From NCBI RefSeq assembly GCF_000243275.1, contig NZ_CM001437.1:1827882-1891881 (forward strand): a DNA stretch of 64,000 bases, given 5' to 3'. The position numbers and the translations under genes are program-made. Source of the DNA: Myroides odoratus DSM 2801. GTDB taxonomy: Bacteria > Bacteroidota > Bacteroidia > Flavobacteriales > Flavobacteriaceae. Of the stretch, positions 17,893-27,090 are shown piece by piece (position 1 is the first letter of the stretch; each line of letters starts with the position of its first letter). The notes under the pieces were generated by a model. That model did not search any database. It saw only the letters and a list, made by a program, of their open reading frames with translations, and was not told the DNA's origin.

Positions 17893-17927
17893 CCAATAGT
17901 TGCAATCACTTTGCTTGCAACTATTGG
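17893..17927. terminator. Hairpin between convergent mscS and xseB
   Basis: CCAATAGTTGCAA and TTGCAACTATTGG are perfect 13-base complements with a 9-base loop. No T run follows on either strand, and the hairpin includes the last seven bases of xseB. It may stop or stabilise both transcripts. Confidence 0.6.
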
Positions 17928-18115
17928 TCTAACTTATTGATTATTTTCTCTATTTTCTCTTCTGTTGATGTAAGTTTTTTCTTACAAAAAACAATCAACT
18001 GAGAAGCGCGTTCTACTTTTTCAGCTAATTCATCTACTGTAACTTCATCGTTTTTTAATGCCGTAAGAATCTGATCTAATTCTGCTGCGGCTTTTTCATA
18101 TGTAAGTTTCTCCAT
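17921..18115 (-). CDS. xseB: Exodeoxyribonuclease VII small subunit
   Basis: The 64-residue protein has the usual XseB features: LTYEKAAAELDQILTALKNDEVTVDELAEKVERA, cited here only as its start LTYEKAAAELDQIL and the later CKKKLTSTEEKIEKI. Several XseB copies bind one XseA to form the single-strand-specific exonuclease used in mismatch and damage repair. Its start overlaps the xseA end by 40 bases, an unusually long overlap that implies tight co-translation. Confidence 0.92.
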   Translation of the reverse strand: MEKLTYEKAAAELDQILTALKNDEVTVDELAEKVERASQLIVFCKKKLTSTEEKIEKIINKLDQ

Positions 18116-19563
18116 GCTGTTACTTCTTCTATGCTTGCTAGCGTAATTTTATATTGTTTATTATATAAGGTCAATTCTAATTCATCTCCTTGAGATAAAA
18201 CGGTCTGTTCCGTCACTACCACTCCTTGATGTCGGATTATCGCAAACCCTCTCTTCAACAGATGCTCCATATCATATAAAGACAATAAGGCTTTCGTTTG
18301 CGTCAATTGAAGATTCACTCGCGTTAAGGTATGTCGCACTTGAGTCGTTATCATCTCCTGTAAAAGGTGAAGCTGTTGCTGTTCCAAGGCTACTTTCTGT
18401 TTCCCCCACAAACTCAATCGTGCAACCTGATCAAATAAACCATTGTTTCTCTTCTTTAATAGGGTCGTAGTTTCAACGGCTATGGCTTGTTCCGCCCATC
18501 TCAAATCGCTCTTAGCTACTTGGGTCAACTGTTTTACCAGATACCCCAAGGCTGTAGATTGTTGCGTTAATTTAGCTTCTTCTTCCATCAAATGAGAAGT
18601 GCTTAAATTCGTTACTCTTTCCTCTACTTGCTGAAGTGCTGTTTGGTAGTAGGTCACAACTCTTTTTGCATTTTCTCTTATTCCCTGTTCCATCTGCTCT
18701 AAGAATACCTGAAACTGAAGCGCTCTTTCAATGATAAAGGCGGCTACAGCACTTGGTGTTTTAAAATAGGTATGAGCAACATAATCAGCCACGGTACTAT
18801 CTGTTTCATGGCCAATTCCCGTGAAGACCGCTTGAGGCATTTGGGCAATTTGCTCTGCTACGCCTATAGCATTAAAGACGTCCAAATCAAATTTCGATCC
18901 TCCACCTCGAATCAAAACCACAACATCAAATGCTCTTTGTGCAACAACCTCCAACTGTTTAATAATATTGGCGCTTGCTTCTTCCCCTTGTACTTGTGTA
19001 TCAAAATACGTCAAGTTAAAAGCAAAATGATAGGGATTCTGTATCAAATGCTGCACAAAATCCTCATATCCCGATGTTCCAATAGAACCTACAACAGCAA
19101 TATTTTGAAGGACCAACGGATGCGATTGATTCTTATTGAGCTGAAGCAATCCCTTTTGCTGTAATTGCATCAAGGCCATTTGCTTTTTGCGTTCAATCTC
19201 TCCTAAACTAAAAGCATAATCCACGTGAATCACATGTAAGGAAAAACCATATACAGGATGGAATATAGCCTCGCCATAACATAAGATCTCAGCACCTTCT
19301 TTGACAACCTTATCTAATTCTTCCCCTCCATCAATCACACAGCGTTCCACATTGCGCTGCCAAATCGTAGCTCGACATCGCGCCAAAACCTGATCATCTA
19401 CCTGCTCCACTAATTCTAAATAGTAGTGTCCGCGACGATCTTTATTCACTTTGAGTACCTCTACTTTAACCCAAAAGTATTTCCCCAGCATAAGTTCATC
19501 AAAAACTTGCTGAACGCGATTTAGGATAGCGTGTAGGGTAAATATTTTTCTATTTTCTAACAT
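18076..19563 (-). CDS. xseA: Exodeoxyribonuclease VII large subunit
   Basis: The 495-residue catalytic subunit degrades single-stranded DNA into oligonucleotides. An N-terminal OB fold (about 1-100, with FWVKVEVLKVNKDRRGHYYLEL) is followed by the catalytic domain (IAVVGSIGTSGYEDFVQHL, VVLIRGGGSKFDLDVFN, AVFTGIGHETDSTVADYVAH) and a long coiled-coil C-terminus. I took the ATG at 19563 (MLENRKIFTL) because a -7 box sits at 19585. A longer in-frame reading to 19653 would start upstream of that promoter. It is slightly longer than the E. coli protein. Confidence 0.94.
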   Translation of the reverse strand: MLENRKIFTLHAILNRVQQVFDELMLGKYFWVKVEVLKVNKDRRGHYYLELVEQVDDQVLARCRATIWQRNVERCVIDGGEELDKVVKEGAEILCYGEAIFHPVYGFSLHVIHVDYAFSLGEIERKKQMALMQLQQKGLLQLNKNQSHPLVLQNIAVVGSIGTSGYEDFVQHLIQNPYHFAFNLTYFDTQVQGEEASANIIKQLEVVAQRAFDVVVLIRGGGSKFDLDVFNAIGVAEQIAQMPQAVFTGIGHETDSTVADYVAHTYFKTPSAVAAFIIERALQFQVFLEQMEQGIRENAKRVVTYYQTALQQVEERVTNLSTSHLMEEEAKLTQQSTALGYLVKQLTQVAKSDLRWAEQAIAVETTTLLKKRNNGLFDQVARLSLWGKQKVALEQQQLHLLQEMITTQVRHTLTRVNLQLTQTKALLSLYDMEHLLKRGFAIIRHQGVVVTEQTVLSQGDELELTLYNKQYKITLASIEEVTAWRNLHMKKPQQN

Positions 19564-19584
19564 AAGATACGAAATACGAAAGTA

Positions 19585-19592
19585 CAAAATTA
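19585..19592 (-). promoter_or_regulatory. Bacteroidota -7 box for xseA-xseB
   Basis: The minus strand reads TAATTTTG, 22 bases upstream of the start chosen for xseA. Confidence 0.6.
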
Positions 19593-19706
19593 AACGGGTT
19601 GATCTTTCTTTTTTGAATTTCATTCGCAACGCTCCTTGCGCTTGCTCTTTCAAAAAACTACATAGGAAAACTAAACCTCAATTATTTAATTGTCGGAACA
19701 AACCTT

Positions 19707-19714
19707 TATATTTG
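19707..19714 (+). promoter_or_regulatory. Bacteroidota -7 box for dut
   Basis: TATATTTG matches TAnnTTTG, 26 bases upstream of the dut start. Confidence 0.65.
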
Positions 19715-19739
19715 TCGCTGTATTTTAATATTATTCTGT

Positions 19740-20177
19740 ATGACATCTGTAAAAATTATAAATAAATCACAGCATGCTTTGCCTCATTATGAAACAACGC
19801 AATCTGCTGGAATGGACTTAAGAGCCAATCTTACTGAACCTATTACATTAAACAGTTTAGAAAGAGCGATTGTACCAACAGGATTATTTATCGAATTACC
19901 TGACGGATATGAAGCCCAAATCAGACCGAGAAGTGGTTTAGCAGCTAAAAAAGGAATTACCTTATTGAATTCACCAGGTACTATTGATGCAGATTATAGA
20001 GGAGAGATTGGAATTATTTTAGTCAATCTATCGAAAGAGCCTTTTGTTGTTGAAAATGGAGAGCGCATCGCTCAAATGGTGATTGCAAAATACGAACAAA
20101 TCCAATGGGAAGATGCAGATGCACTTTCAGAGACTACACGTGGTGCGGGAGGATTTGGAAGCACAGGAACGAAATAA
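19740..20177 (+). CDS. dut: Deoxyuridine 5'-triphosphate nucleotidohydrolase
   Basis: The 145-residue trimeric dUTPase converts dUTP to dUMP and diphosphate, keeping uracil out of DNA. All five motifs are visible: [38 protein letters not shown], and the C-terminal [11 protein letters not shown] arm that closes over the active site. The length is typical. It starts an apparent operon with the nucleotidyltransferase gene 25 bases downstream. Confidence 0.97.
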   Translation: MTSVKIINKSQHALPHYETTQSAGMDLRANLTEPITLNSLERAIVPTGLFIELPDGYEAQIRPRSGLAAKKGITLLNSPGTIDADYRGEIGIILVNLSKEPFVVENGERIAQMVIAKYEQIQWEDADALSETTRGAGGFGSTGTK

Positions 20178-20202
20178 AAACGAAAAATAAATAAGCTACA
20201 AA

Positions 20203-21213
20203 ATGAAAATCATTGTACCTATGGCTGGACGTGGATCGCGTTTACGCCCGCATACCCTTACTACACCCAAACCTTTAATTCCAATTGCAGGAAAGCCAAT
20301 TGTACATCGATTGGTGGAGGATATTGCCAAGGTTTTAAATGACAAAATTGAAGAAATCGCATTTATTATTCACGAAAGCTTCGGTAAACAAACAGAAAAA
20401 GACCTGATTGCTATTGCTGAAAAGTTAGGAGCAAAAGGAACGATTTGTTATCAGAATGAAGCTTTAGGAACGGCACATGCTATTTTGTGCGCCAAAGAAA
20501 GTATGTCTGGTCCTATCGTAGTAGCTTATGCTGATACGTTATTCCGTGCAGATTTCAATTTAGACAAAACGGCAGATAGTGTAATCTGGGTAAAACAAGT
20601 AGAAGACCCAAGTGCATTTGGTGTGGTTCAACTTAATGACAAAAATGAAATTGTCGATTTTGTGGAAAAACCAGCCACTTTTGTCTCAGACTTAGCGATT
20701 ATTGGAATCTACTTTTTCAAAAGTGGAGAAACATTGCGCAAAGAATTAGAATTCTTATTGGATAATAACATCATTAAAGGTGGAGAATACCAACTGACAG
20801 ATGCATTAGAAAATATGAAACAAAAAGGGATGCGTTTTGTTCCAGGACAAGTGGATGAATGGATGGACTGCGGAAACAAAGATGTTACGGTTGATACCAA
20901 CAATCGCATGTTAACCTTCTTAGAAGCGGAAAACAGCAACTATGTTTCATCATCTGTTCAACTAGAAAACAGTACCATTATCCCTCCTTGTTATATTGGA
21001 GATAACGTTGTACTAAAAAATGCAACAATTGGTCCAAATGTATCGTTAGGTGATCATTCTAAAGTAGAAAACGCTACAATTAAAAATAGTTTAATTCAAA
21101 CGCACGCTTTTATTGCAAATGCTAATTTGGACAATGCTATGATTGGAAATCACGCCAAATACAACGGAAATCATACCAATATCAGTATTGGTGATTATTC
21201 TGTTTTAGACTAA
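20203..21213 (+). CDS. Sugar-phosphate nucleotidyltransferase with left-handed beta-helix
   Basis: The 336-residue enzyme has the N-terminal nucleotidyltransferase fold, with GRGSRLRPHTLTTPKPLIP at residues 9-27. Conserved catalytic-core parts include YADTLF and VEKP. Residues about 245-336 form hexapeptide-like repeats (IPPCYIGDNVVLKNATIGPNVSLGD). It probably makes an NDP-sugar (glucose-1-phosphate thymidylyl- or uridylyltransferase, or GlmU-like without the acetyltransferase part); the substrate cannot be fixed from sequence. It is co-directional with dut and followed by a strong terminator. Confidence 0.88.
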   Translation: MKIIVPMAGRGSRLRPHTLTTPKPLIPIAGKPIVHRLVEDIAKVLNDKIEEIAFIIHESFGKQTEKDLIAIAEKLGAKGTICYQNEALGTAHAILCAKESMSGPIVVAYADTLFRADFNLDKTADSVIWVKQVEDPSAFGVVQLNDKNEIVDFVEKPATFVSDLAIIGIYFFKSGETLRKELEFLLDNNIIKGGEYQLTDALENMKQKGMRFVPGQVDEWMDCGNKDVTVDTNNRMLTFLEAENSNYVSSSVQLENSTIIPPCYIGDNVVLKNATIGPNVSLGDHSKVENATIKNSLIQTHAFIANANLDNAMIGNHAKYNGNHTNISIGDYSVLD

Positions 21214-21222
21214 AATACTATT

Positions 21223-21259
21223 AAATCCGTTTTAAATTTCTTTAAAACGGATTTTTTTT
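21223..21259 (+). terminator. Terminator after the nucleotidyltransferase gene
   Basis: AAATCCGTTTTAAA and TTTAAAACGGATTT form a perfect 14-bp stem with loop TTTC, followed by T residues. Confidence 0.88.
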
Positions 21260-21299
21260 ATCTATATTCGATGTACTAAACCATTTAGCTACAAAAACT

Positions 21300-22073
21300 A
21301 TGAAAAAGATTGCGTTCCTATGCCTTACAAGTTTATTATTTATCAGCTGTAAAAAAGGAGGAGAAGGGTTTTTATTGCGAGAATCAGATGCAACAAAATC
21401 AAAAACAGCTTTGGTCATTTTAAATGATCACGCTAAAAATGCACAGAATTTCGAAACCGTTACTCTAAAAGGAACAGCACAGTATAAAACGGAAGAAGAG
21501 AACTACAAAATTGGACTTGAGGTTTTAATTGAAAAAGACAAACAGATCCAACTCAATATCCGCTATTCGGACATCCTCGTTAGTAAAGCATTAATCACAC
21601 CTGACGGCATCCAATACTATGAAAAATTCCATGAAAATGCTTTTCAAGGTGGGTATGATGTTTTAACCAAATTCATAGGTGCTGATGTAAACTTCAACCG
21701 CTTTCAAAACCTGTTATTAGGCCAAGTCTTAGACAGTCAAAATAGCGGAGAATATGTGGCTAGTATTGAAGATGGGTTACACAAAGTCAGTTCACCTGAA
21801 CAAGAAGAACTACAATCTACTTACTTTTTCGAAGATGAAAATACACTTTTGAAAAAAGAAGCGATTACAGAACGCAACTCCAATCGAAAAGTAACTATCT
21901 CGTATCCAGGTTATCAAAAAGTAAAAAACTTTATTGTCCCAACAGAAATAAATATTCTAGCGGAAGAAGAAAAAACCATAAATTTGGATATTCGTTACAG
22001 AAAAGTTTCGTTTAACGAAGATTTACAAATTAATTATGCAGTTCCTAAGGGGTACAAACTCATTAATTTGTAA
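21300..22073 (+). CDS. DUF4292 family lipoprotein
   Basis: The 257-residue predicted lipoprotein has lipobox FISC (Cys17). The mature part has a LolA/LolB-like flavour of amphipathic strands (NIRYSDILVSKALITPDGIQYYEK). I recognise the DUF4292 family, common in Bacteroidota next to EnvC-like genes, as here. Members are proposed to work in lipoprotein or outer-membrane handling, but this is not established. The residues after Cys (KKGGEG) carry no acidic export signal, so it probably stays on the periplasmic side. Confidence 0.82.
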   Translation: MKKIAFLCLTSLLFISCKKGGEGFLLRESDATKSKTALVILNDHAKNAQNFETVTLKGTAQYKTEEENYKIGLEVLIEKDKQIQLNIRYSDILVSKALITPDGIQYYEKFHENAFQGGYDVLTKFIGADVNFNRFQNLLLGQVLDSQNSGEYVASIEDGLHKVSSPEQEELQSTYFFEDENTLLKKEAITERNSNRKVTISYPGYQKVKNFIVPTEINILAEEEKTINLDIRYRKVSFNEDLQINYAVPKGYKLINL

Positions 22074-22112
22074 AAATTCCGTAATATTGTATGGCTTAAG
22101 AAGTACACCGCT

Positions 22113-23372
22113 ATGAAAAAAACCTACTGCTCTATATTGTTCATTTTAATGGCATTGCCTTTGTGTGCTCAACAAAAAGAGACACAAGAACAGTTAGAAC
22201 GCAGAAAGCAACAGATTGTGATTGAGATCAAGTCTGTACAGCAGTTACTTCACAAGGAGCAAACCAAAGAACGCAATATTTTAGCTGAGATTGACGAAAT
22301 TAACCGCAAAGTCACCCTGAACAGACAGTTAATCAGCAATGTGCGCAAGCAGATTAATATCACCACGAACAATATTGCTAAAAATCAAAAAGAGGCAAAT
22401 GCTTTAGCTAAAGAATTAGATCAGCTTAAGCAAGATTATGCCAAAACGATTGTAAAAGCGTACAAGAGTAGATCCAATCAGAGCAAAATGATGTTTATTC
22501 TCTCTTCTGAAAACTTCTTTCAGGCTTATAAACGCGTACAATATTTAAAGCAATATGCTGATTTCAGAAAACAACAGGGAGAAGAACTGAAAGAAAAGAC
22601 AATATTGCTAAATGAAGCTTTAGCTAAACTTGAAGTTGAAAAAGAAAAGCAACGCAAGCTTTTAGCAGAACAAGAAGCGAACGAAAAGAACTTAAAACAA
22701 GATTTAACGGCACAACAAGAACTTGTGTCTATTGTGAAGAAAGATCAGAAAAAGTTCAACGAGCAAATCAAGAAAAAACAAGATGAAACCAAAGCAATTG
22801 ATCGCAAAATACAGCAATTGATTCGCGAGGCCATTGAAGAAGCAAATAGAAAAGCCCGAGAAGCGGCTGCAAAAGCGGGTAAAACCACAACTAAATCAAC
22901 AGCAACGAGTTCTGCTGCGGCTACTTTTGAACTAACACCAGAAGGAAAATTAGTCGCTGATAATTTCAAAGCCAACCGTGGAAAATTACCATGGCCCGTG
23001 GAGAAAGGTTATGTATCTCTACCTTATGGAGATCAGCCCCACCCGGTACAAACACACTTAACTGTCCACAACAGTGGAGTAGAGATTACCACAGAATCCA
23101 ATGCTAAAGCAAGGGCTATTTTTGAAGGAGAAGTATTACAAGTACAAGTTTTATCTGGAGGGAATAAAGCCGTGTTAATTCAGCATGGAGATTATATTAC
23201 CGTATATCAAAATCTACGTGATGTTACCGTTCAAAAAGGCGATAAAGTAAGTTTAAAGCAAACTATCGGCACAATTAACACAAACAGCGCTGGAAAAACT
23301 GTTTTAAAATTCTTACTTTCGCACAACTCCAATATTGATAACCCTCAAAATTGGTTGAGTAGAAGTAACTAA
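22113..23372 (+). CDS. EnvC-like murein hydrolase activator (degenerate LytM/M23 domain)
   Basis: The 419-residue protein has a signal peptide (ending CAQ), a long coiled coil (about residues 22-250) and a C-terminal LytM domain (about 290-419). The peptidase zinc site looks lost. The first motif reads HNSGVEIT, with Glu instead of the usual Asp. The HGxxxTxYxHL block reads HGDYITVYQNL, with Asn replacing His. The normal HxH motif reads LKFLL. This fits EnvC-type proteins, which activate septal amidases instead of cutting peptidoglycan themselves. It lies 39 bases after the DUF4292 gene. Confidence 0.87.
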   Translation: MKKTYCSILFILMALPLCAQQKETQEQLERRKQQIVIEIKSVQQLLHKEQTKERNILAEIDEINRKVTLNRQLISNVRKQINITTNNIAKNQKEANALAKELDQLKQDYAKTIVKAYKSRSNQSKMMFILSSENFFQAYKRVQYLKQYADFRKQQGEELKEKTILLNEALAKLEVEKEKQRKLLAEQEANEKNLKQDLTAQQELVSIVKKDQKKFNEQIKKKQDETKAIDRKIQQLIREAIEEANRKAREAAAKAGKTTTKSTATSSAAATFELTPEGKLVADNFKANRGKLPWPVEKGYVSLPYGDQPHPVQTHLTVHNSGVEITTESNAKARAIFEGEVLQVQVLSGGNKAVLIQHGDYITVYQNLRDVTVQKGDKVSLKQTIGTINTNSAGKTVLKFLLSHNSNIDNPQNWLSRSN

Positions 23373-23387
23373 ACGCATTTGTATCCT

Positions 23388-23909
23388 ATGAGTAATGCCG
23401 TAGCCTTTAATCTTTTACAGTGGGTGAATGAAAACAAAGACCTACTGAAACCACCTGTATCAAATAAGAATCTTTTTGTCGATTCGAAAGATTATATCAT
23501 TATGGTTGTTGGAGGTCCTAATAATCGCAAAGACTTTCACTACAACGAAAATGAAGAATTTTTCTTTCAATTGGAAGGAACAATCTACATTGATATTCAA
23601 GAAGATGGGGAGCGTAAACGCATTACACTTAACCCTGGAGACATCTATCTTTTACCAGCGAAAATGCCTCATGCCCCTATTCGCACAGCAAATTCTGTAG
23701 GCTTAGTTGTAGAAACAAAACGAAAAGAAGCCCATGCAAAAGATGGTTTGATTTGGTATTGTGAGAACTGCAACGAGAAATTGCATGAAGTTTACTTTGA
23801 ATTGACGGACATCGAAACGGATTTCCTTCCTCATTTTAAGCATTTTTACCAATCCGAGGAATTGAGAACCTGCTCGCACTGCAATTGTGTGATGGATGCA
23901 GTTCCATAA
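23388..23909 (+). CDS. nbaC: 3-hydroxyanthranilate 3,4-dioxygenase
   Basis: The 173-residue cupin enzyme opens the ring of 3-hydroxyanthranilate, a kynurenine-pathway step in tryptophan breakdown or quinolinate formation. Iron ligands are in DFHYNENEEFFFQLEG and LPAKMPHAP. The C-terminal CENC and CSHCNC motifs form the second rubredoxin-like metal site of bacterial forms. I used the ATG at 23388 (MSNAVAFNLL), not a TTG at 23379. No other kynurenine genes are seen in the window; the next gene is an aldehyde dehydrogenase. Confidence 0.93.
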   Translation: MSNAVAFNLLQWVNENKDLLKPPVSNKNLFVDSKDYIIMVVGGPNNRKDFHYNENEEFFFQLEGTIYIDIQEDGERKRITLNPGDIYLLPAKMPHAPIRTANSVGLVVETKRKEAHAKDGLIWYCENCNEKLHEVYFELTDIETDFLPHFKHFYQSEELRTCSHCNCVMDAVP

Positions 23910-24147
23910 TCTCCCTCAAACAGGCGAAAACACACCGTATTTTTTTGTTTCAAAGCAATCTAAAGCTTCTAACTAACAACCTAATTAGAATTTTACAATT
24001 AGCACAAAATAAACGTTGCTTTTATTCCAAATAATTGACAACAACTTAATAATATAGCAAAATGAAGTGTTTTTATTAACACCTCTTAGCTAAAATTATT
24101 TTTATATCTTAGCGAAGAACTATCTTATAAACTATAAAAGAAGAATA

Positions 24148-25695
24148 ATGGCAACAACAAATGACCAATTTGGAATTTTGGATGCGATGAAGCATTTAGG
24201 ACTTGAGGAAGTAAACAATGGTACTTCAACAGGTTTAAACTCATTTTCTAACGGAAGAATTATCGAATCATACTCACCTGTAAATGGTGAATTAATAGGA
24301 AAAGTAAAAGCTACAACAGCTGAAGATTACGAAAAAGTAATGCAAACAGCACAAGAGGCTTACAAATCTTGGAAATTAGTTCCTGCACCGAAAAGAGGAG
24401 ATATCGTTCGTCAAATCGGAGAAGAATTACGCGCCAATAAAGAACACCTTGGAAAACTTGTTTCTTATGAAATGGGTAAAAGTTTACAAGAAGGTTTAGG
24501 TGAAGTTCAAGAAATGATTGACATCTGTGATTTCGCAGTAGGATTATCTCGTCAATTATACGGTTTAACGATGCACTCAGAAAGACCAATGCACAGAATG
24601 TATGAGCAATGGCATCCAATCGGAATTGTAGGTGTTATTTCTGCTTTCAACTTCCCAGTGGCTGTTTGGAGCTGGAACACAATGATTGCTTGGGTTTGTG
24701 GAGACGTTTGTGTATGGAAACCAAGTTCAAAAACACCTTTGTGTGCAGTTGCTTGTCAAAATATTATTGCAAAAGTATTCAAAGCAAACGACATCCAAGA
24801 AGGAGTATGTAACTTAGTAGTTGGAAACGAATGTGGAGATTTAATGAACAATGACCACAGAATTCCATTAGTATCTTTCACAGGATCAACTCGTATTGGT
24901 CGTCACGTATCAAAAACAGTTGCTGAGCGTTTTGGAAACACTATTTTAGAATTAGGAGGAAACAACGCAATCATCGTTTCTGAGCATGCTGATATCAACA
25001 TGGTATTAGTTGGAGCAGTATTCGGAGCAGTTGGAACAGCAGGACAACGTTGTACATCAACGCGTCGTTTAATTATCCACGAAAGCGTTTATGATAAAAC
25101 AATCCAAGTATTACAAAGTGCGTATGCACAGTTGAAAATTGGAAACCCATTAGACGCAGCGAATCACGTTGGACCACTAATTGACAAAGGAGCTGTTCAA
25201 GATTACTTGAATGCTATTGAAAAAGCAAAACAAGAAGGTGGAAAAATCATCGTTGAAGGTGGTGTTGTAGAAGGAGCAGGATATGAAAGTGGTTGTTATG
25301 TTAAACCATGTATCATTGAAGCTAAAAACGAATTTGAAATTGTTCAAGCAGAAACGTTTGCACCAATTTTATACGTAATGAAATACAGCAACATTGAAGA
25401 GGCTATTGCAATGCAAAATGGTGTTCCTCAAGGATTATCATCATCAATCTTCACAAACAATATGCGTGAAATGGAATTATTCCTTTCACATGCAGGTTCT
25501 GATTGTGGAATTGCTAACGTTAACATCGGTACTTCAGGTGCTGAAATTGGTGGAGCTTTTGGAGGTGAAAAAGAAACAGGTGGAGGACGTGAGTCTGGAT
25601 CTGATGCTTGGAAAGCTTACATGAGAAGACAAACAAATACAATCAACTATGGAAGTCAACTTCCATTAGCACAAGGTATTAAATTTGATTTTTAA
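24148..25695 (+). CDS. Aldehyde dehydrogenase, ALDH7 (alpha-aminoadipic semialdehyde) type
   Basis: The 515-residue NAD-dependent dehydrogenase has the catalytic Cys in [12 protein letters not shown] and the general-base Glu in [10 protein letters not shown]. The N-terminal segment ([20 protein letters not shown]) and [20 protein letters not shown] resemble antiquitin/ALDH7. This family oxidises alpha-aminoadipate semialdehyde/piperideine-6-carboxylate in lysine catabolism. Because it follows nbaC, a role with aminomuconate semialdehyde is possible but less likely on family grounds. Its codon choice looks like that of a well-expressed gene, with frequent GAA, AAA and GGA. The 238 bases upstream hold no ORF. 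Confidence 0.88.
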   Translation: MATTNDQFGILDAMKHLGLEEVNNGTSTGLNSFSNGRIIESYSPVNGELIGKVKATTAEDYEKVMQTAQEAYKSWKLVPAPKRGDIVRQIGEELRANKEHLGKLVSYEMGKSLQEGLGEVQEMIDICDFAVGLSRQLYGLTMHSERPMHRMYEQWHPIGIVGVISAFNFPVAVWSWNTMIAWVCGDVCVWKPSSKTPLCAVACQNIIAKVFKANDIQEGVCNLVVGNECGDLMNNDHRIPLVSFTGSTRIGRHVSKTVAERFGNTILELGGNNAIIVSEHADINMVLVGAVFGAVGTAGQRCTSTRRLIIHESVYDKTIQVLQSAYAQLKIGNPLDAANHVGPLIDKGAVQDYLNAIEKAKQEGGKIIVEGGVVEGAGYESGCYVKPCIIEAKNEFEIVQAETFAPILYVMKYSNIEEAIAMQNGVPQGLSSSIFTNNMREMELFLSHAGSDCGIANVNIGTSGAEIGGAFGGEKETGGGRESGSDAWKAYMRRQTNTINYGSQLPLAQGIKFDF

Positions 25696-25710
25696 TCGAA
25701 TACAACCATA

Positions 25711-25739
25711 AAAAAAGACGTCTAATAGACGTCTTTTTT
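25711..25739. terminator. Bidirectional terminator
   Basis: AAAAAAGACGTCT and AGACGTCTTTTTT pair around an AAT loop, between convergent genes. Confidence 0.85.
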
Positions 25740-25757
25740 GTTTTTATCTCTTTTTGC

Positions 25758-26315
25758 TTAAAAGCGGTAACCAATCATAACTCCTGCATTGAATTCAATA
25801 GCAGAGAAACGATCATTTACTTCACTACTAAAGTTTCGAGCAATATTTGCAAAGGGTTCAATAGCGAAAGAATCACCCATCGTCCATTTATATCCAACCC
25901 CGATACCTAGAATAAAGCTATTCATATCCGTTTTTACACGCTCTAATCCATCAATTTCTGCATTAAATCTATCTTCTTTAAAGTTCCCAAAACGGTACTT
26001 GATAAAAGGAGAAACAGAATACCCACTTCCGTTGGCATCATTTTTACCTCCAAAATAGAATTTATAGTTTAAAGCTAAACTCGTTGTATTAAACTTTTGG
26101 TCTTTGCTTTTACTTTCGTGATAGTACGAAAAGCGATCCATAAAATGCACATCTAATCCAACAGATTGATTATGATCAATAAAATGCTCATAACCCAATT
26201 CAATTGAAGGCACTACAATGGCATTAAGAATATTTACCTTAACCTCATTCACAGCTTGTGCTTTGGCGCCTAATATTCCACCGATTAAAAAAGCAGTTGC
26301 GATTATTTTTTTCAT
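25758..26315 (-). CDS. Small outer-membrane beta-barrel protein
   Basis: The 185-residue protein has a signal peptide (MKKIIATAFLIGGILGAKAQ) and eight or so amphipathic strands ending GVMIGYRF with C-terminal Phe, as in small OmpX/OmpW-like barrels. The function is unknown. I set the start at 26315 because a -7 box lies at 26335 and the signal peptide begins there; a longer in-frame reading to 26432 overlaps the phosphatase gene. That gene ends 43 bases upstream. Confidence 0.82.
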   Translation of the reverse strand: MKKIIATAFLIGGILGAKAQAVNEVKVNILNAIVVPSIELGYEHFIDHNQSVGLDVHFMDRFSYYHESKSKDQKFNTTSLALNYKFYFGGKNDANGSGYSVSPFIKYRFGNFKEDRFNAEIDGLERVKTDMNSFILGIGVGYKWTMGDSFAIEPFANIARNFSSEVNDRFSAIEFNAGVMIGYRF

Positions 26316-26334
26316 TTGTTCTAAACTTTGCCTA

Positions 26335-26342
26335 CAAATATA
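26335..26342 (-). promoter_or_regulatory. Bacteroidota -7 box for the small OM barrel gene
   Basis: The minus strand reads TATATTTG, 20 bases before the start codon at 26315. Confidence 0.6.
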
Positions 26343-26358
26343 TAATTTTTTACCATTA

Positions 26359-27090
26359 TTAATGATTTCTTCCCTCTTCCGTTGGATATAAATCAGCCAC
26401 AACATCACTTTGCCAGTATTCTTTTGTCTCAATATCCATGGCGCTTATTTTCCCTAAGAAAGCAGCTCCTGTATCTATATTCCAAACATTCGCAAAGTTG
26501 ACGGGTACATCAAAGCCAAAATGCGTCACAGGGGTATGCCCAATATAAATCTCCTCATGAAACTTCAAGCGTTTAGGATATAACGGGCTAGATGCACCTA
26601 AGTTTGGATCCATAGCCATCACCATTTCCCACAACGTACGATCCCAATACAGGTACTCTTCAAAGAACTCTACTTCTATTCCTCTTGGATTGGTAAATCC
26701 CGCATGTACGAACAATCGATTCTTCGCATCGATATGGTAATTTTGCAAACGCTGAAAAAAAGCTAAATGTCGGGCAAACTGTTCTTCAGGCAGCTGACGA
26801 TAAGCCAACACAGAAGCATCTCCTCCATTCCTAAACCACTGTGGGTTTTCTTGCTTTGTCAGCATCCATTTCACTAAAAGACTCTCGTGGTTTCCTCTTA
26901 AAAACACACAAGAATGTGTTTGTTCTAGGGCTAATAAAAATTCAACGACTAAATGGGGTTCACTCCATCCATCTACGTAATCGCCTAAAAAAATCAATTG
27001 ATCGGTTGGTGTTATTTGGGCTCGTTCAAAAAGTTGTTTCAAACCTTTAAATCCGCCATGTATATCTCCTATAACCAATGTTCTACTCAT
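26359..27090 (-). CDS. Metallophosphoesterase (PPP-type phosphatase)
   Basis: The 243-residue calcineurin-like phosphoesterase has GDIHG (residues 7-11), GDYVDG near 36 and GNHES near 66, with later His-containing motifs (FVHAGF, GHTPV). These hold two metal ions. Bacterial homologues act on phosphoproteins or dinucleotides such as Ap4A; the substrate here is not known. Its start overlaps the upstream AlbA_2 gene by 8 bases (ATGAGTAG), so the two are co-translated. Confidence 0.9.
   Translation of the reverse strand: MSRTLVIGDIHGGFKGLKQLFERAQITPTDQLIFLGDYVDGWSEPHLVVEFLLALEQTHSCVFLRGNHESLLVKWMLTKQENPQWFRNGGDASVLAYRQLPEEQFARHLAFFQRLQNYHIDAKNRLFVHAGFTNPRGIEVEFFEEYLYWDRTLWEMVMAMDPNLGASSPLYPKRLKFHEEIYIGHTPVTHFGFDVPVNFANVWNIDTGAAFLGKISAMDIETKEYWQSDVVADLYPTEEGRNH

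Noticed and set aside
19564..19653. Longer start for xseA (to 19653)
   Set aside because: A -7 box at 19585-19592 lies within this extension, and the added residues are not like XseA N-termini.
23910..24147. Possible leader or riboswitch before the aldehyde dehydrogenase gene
   Set aside because: Only short, weak stems (five or six base pairs) were seen, with no amino-acid-rich short ORF and no recognisable riboswitch core.
26316..26432. Longer start for the small OM barrel gene
   Set aside because: It would overlap the phosphatase gene and place residues before a clear signal peptide; the -7 box at 26335 lies inside it.
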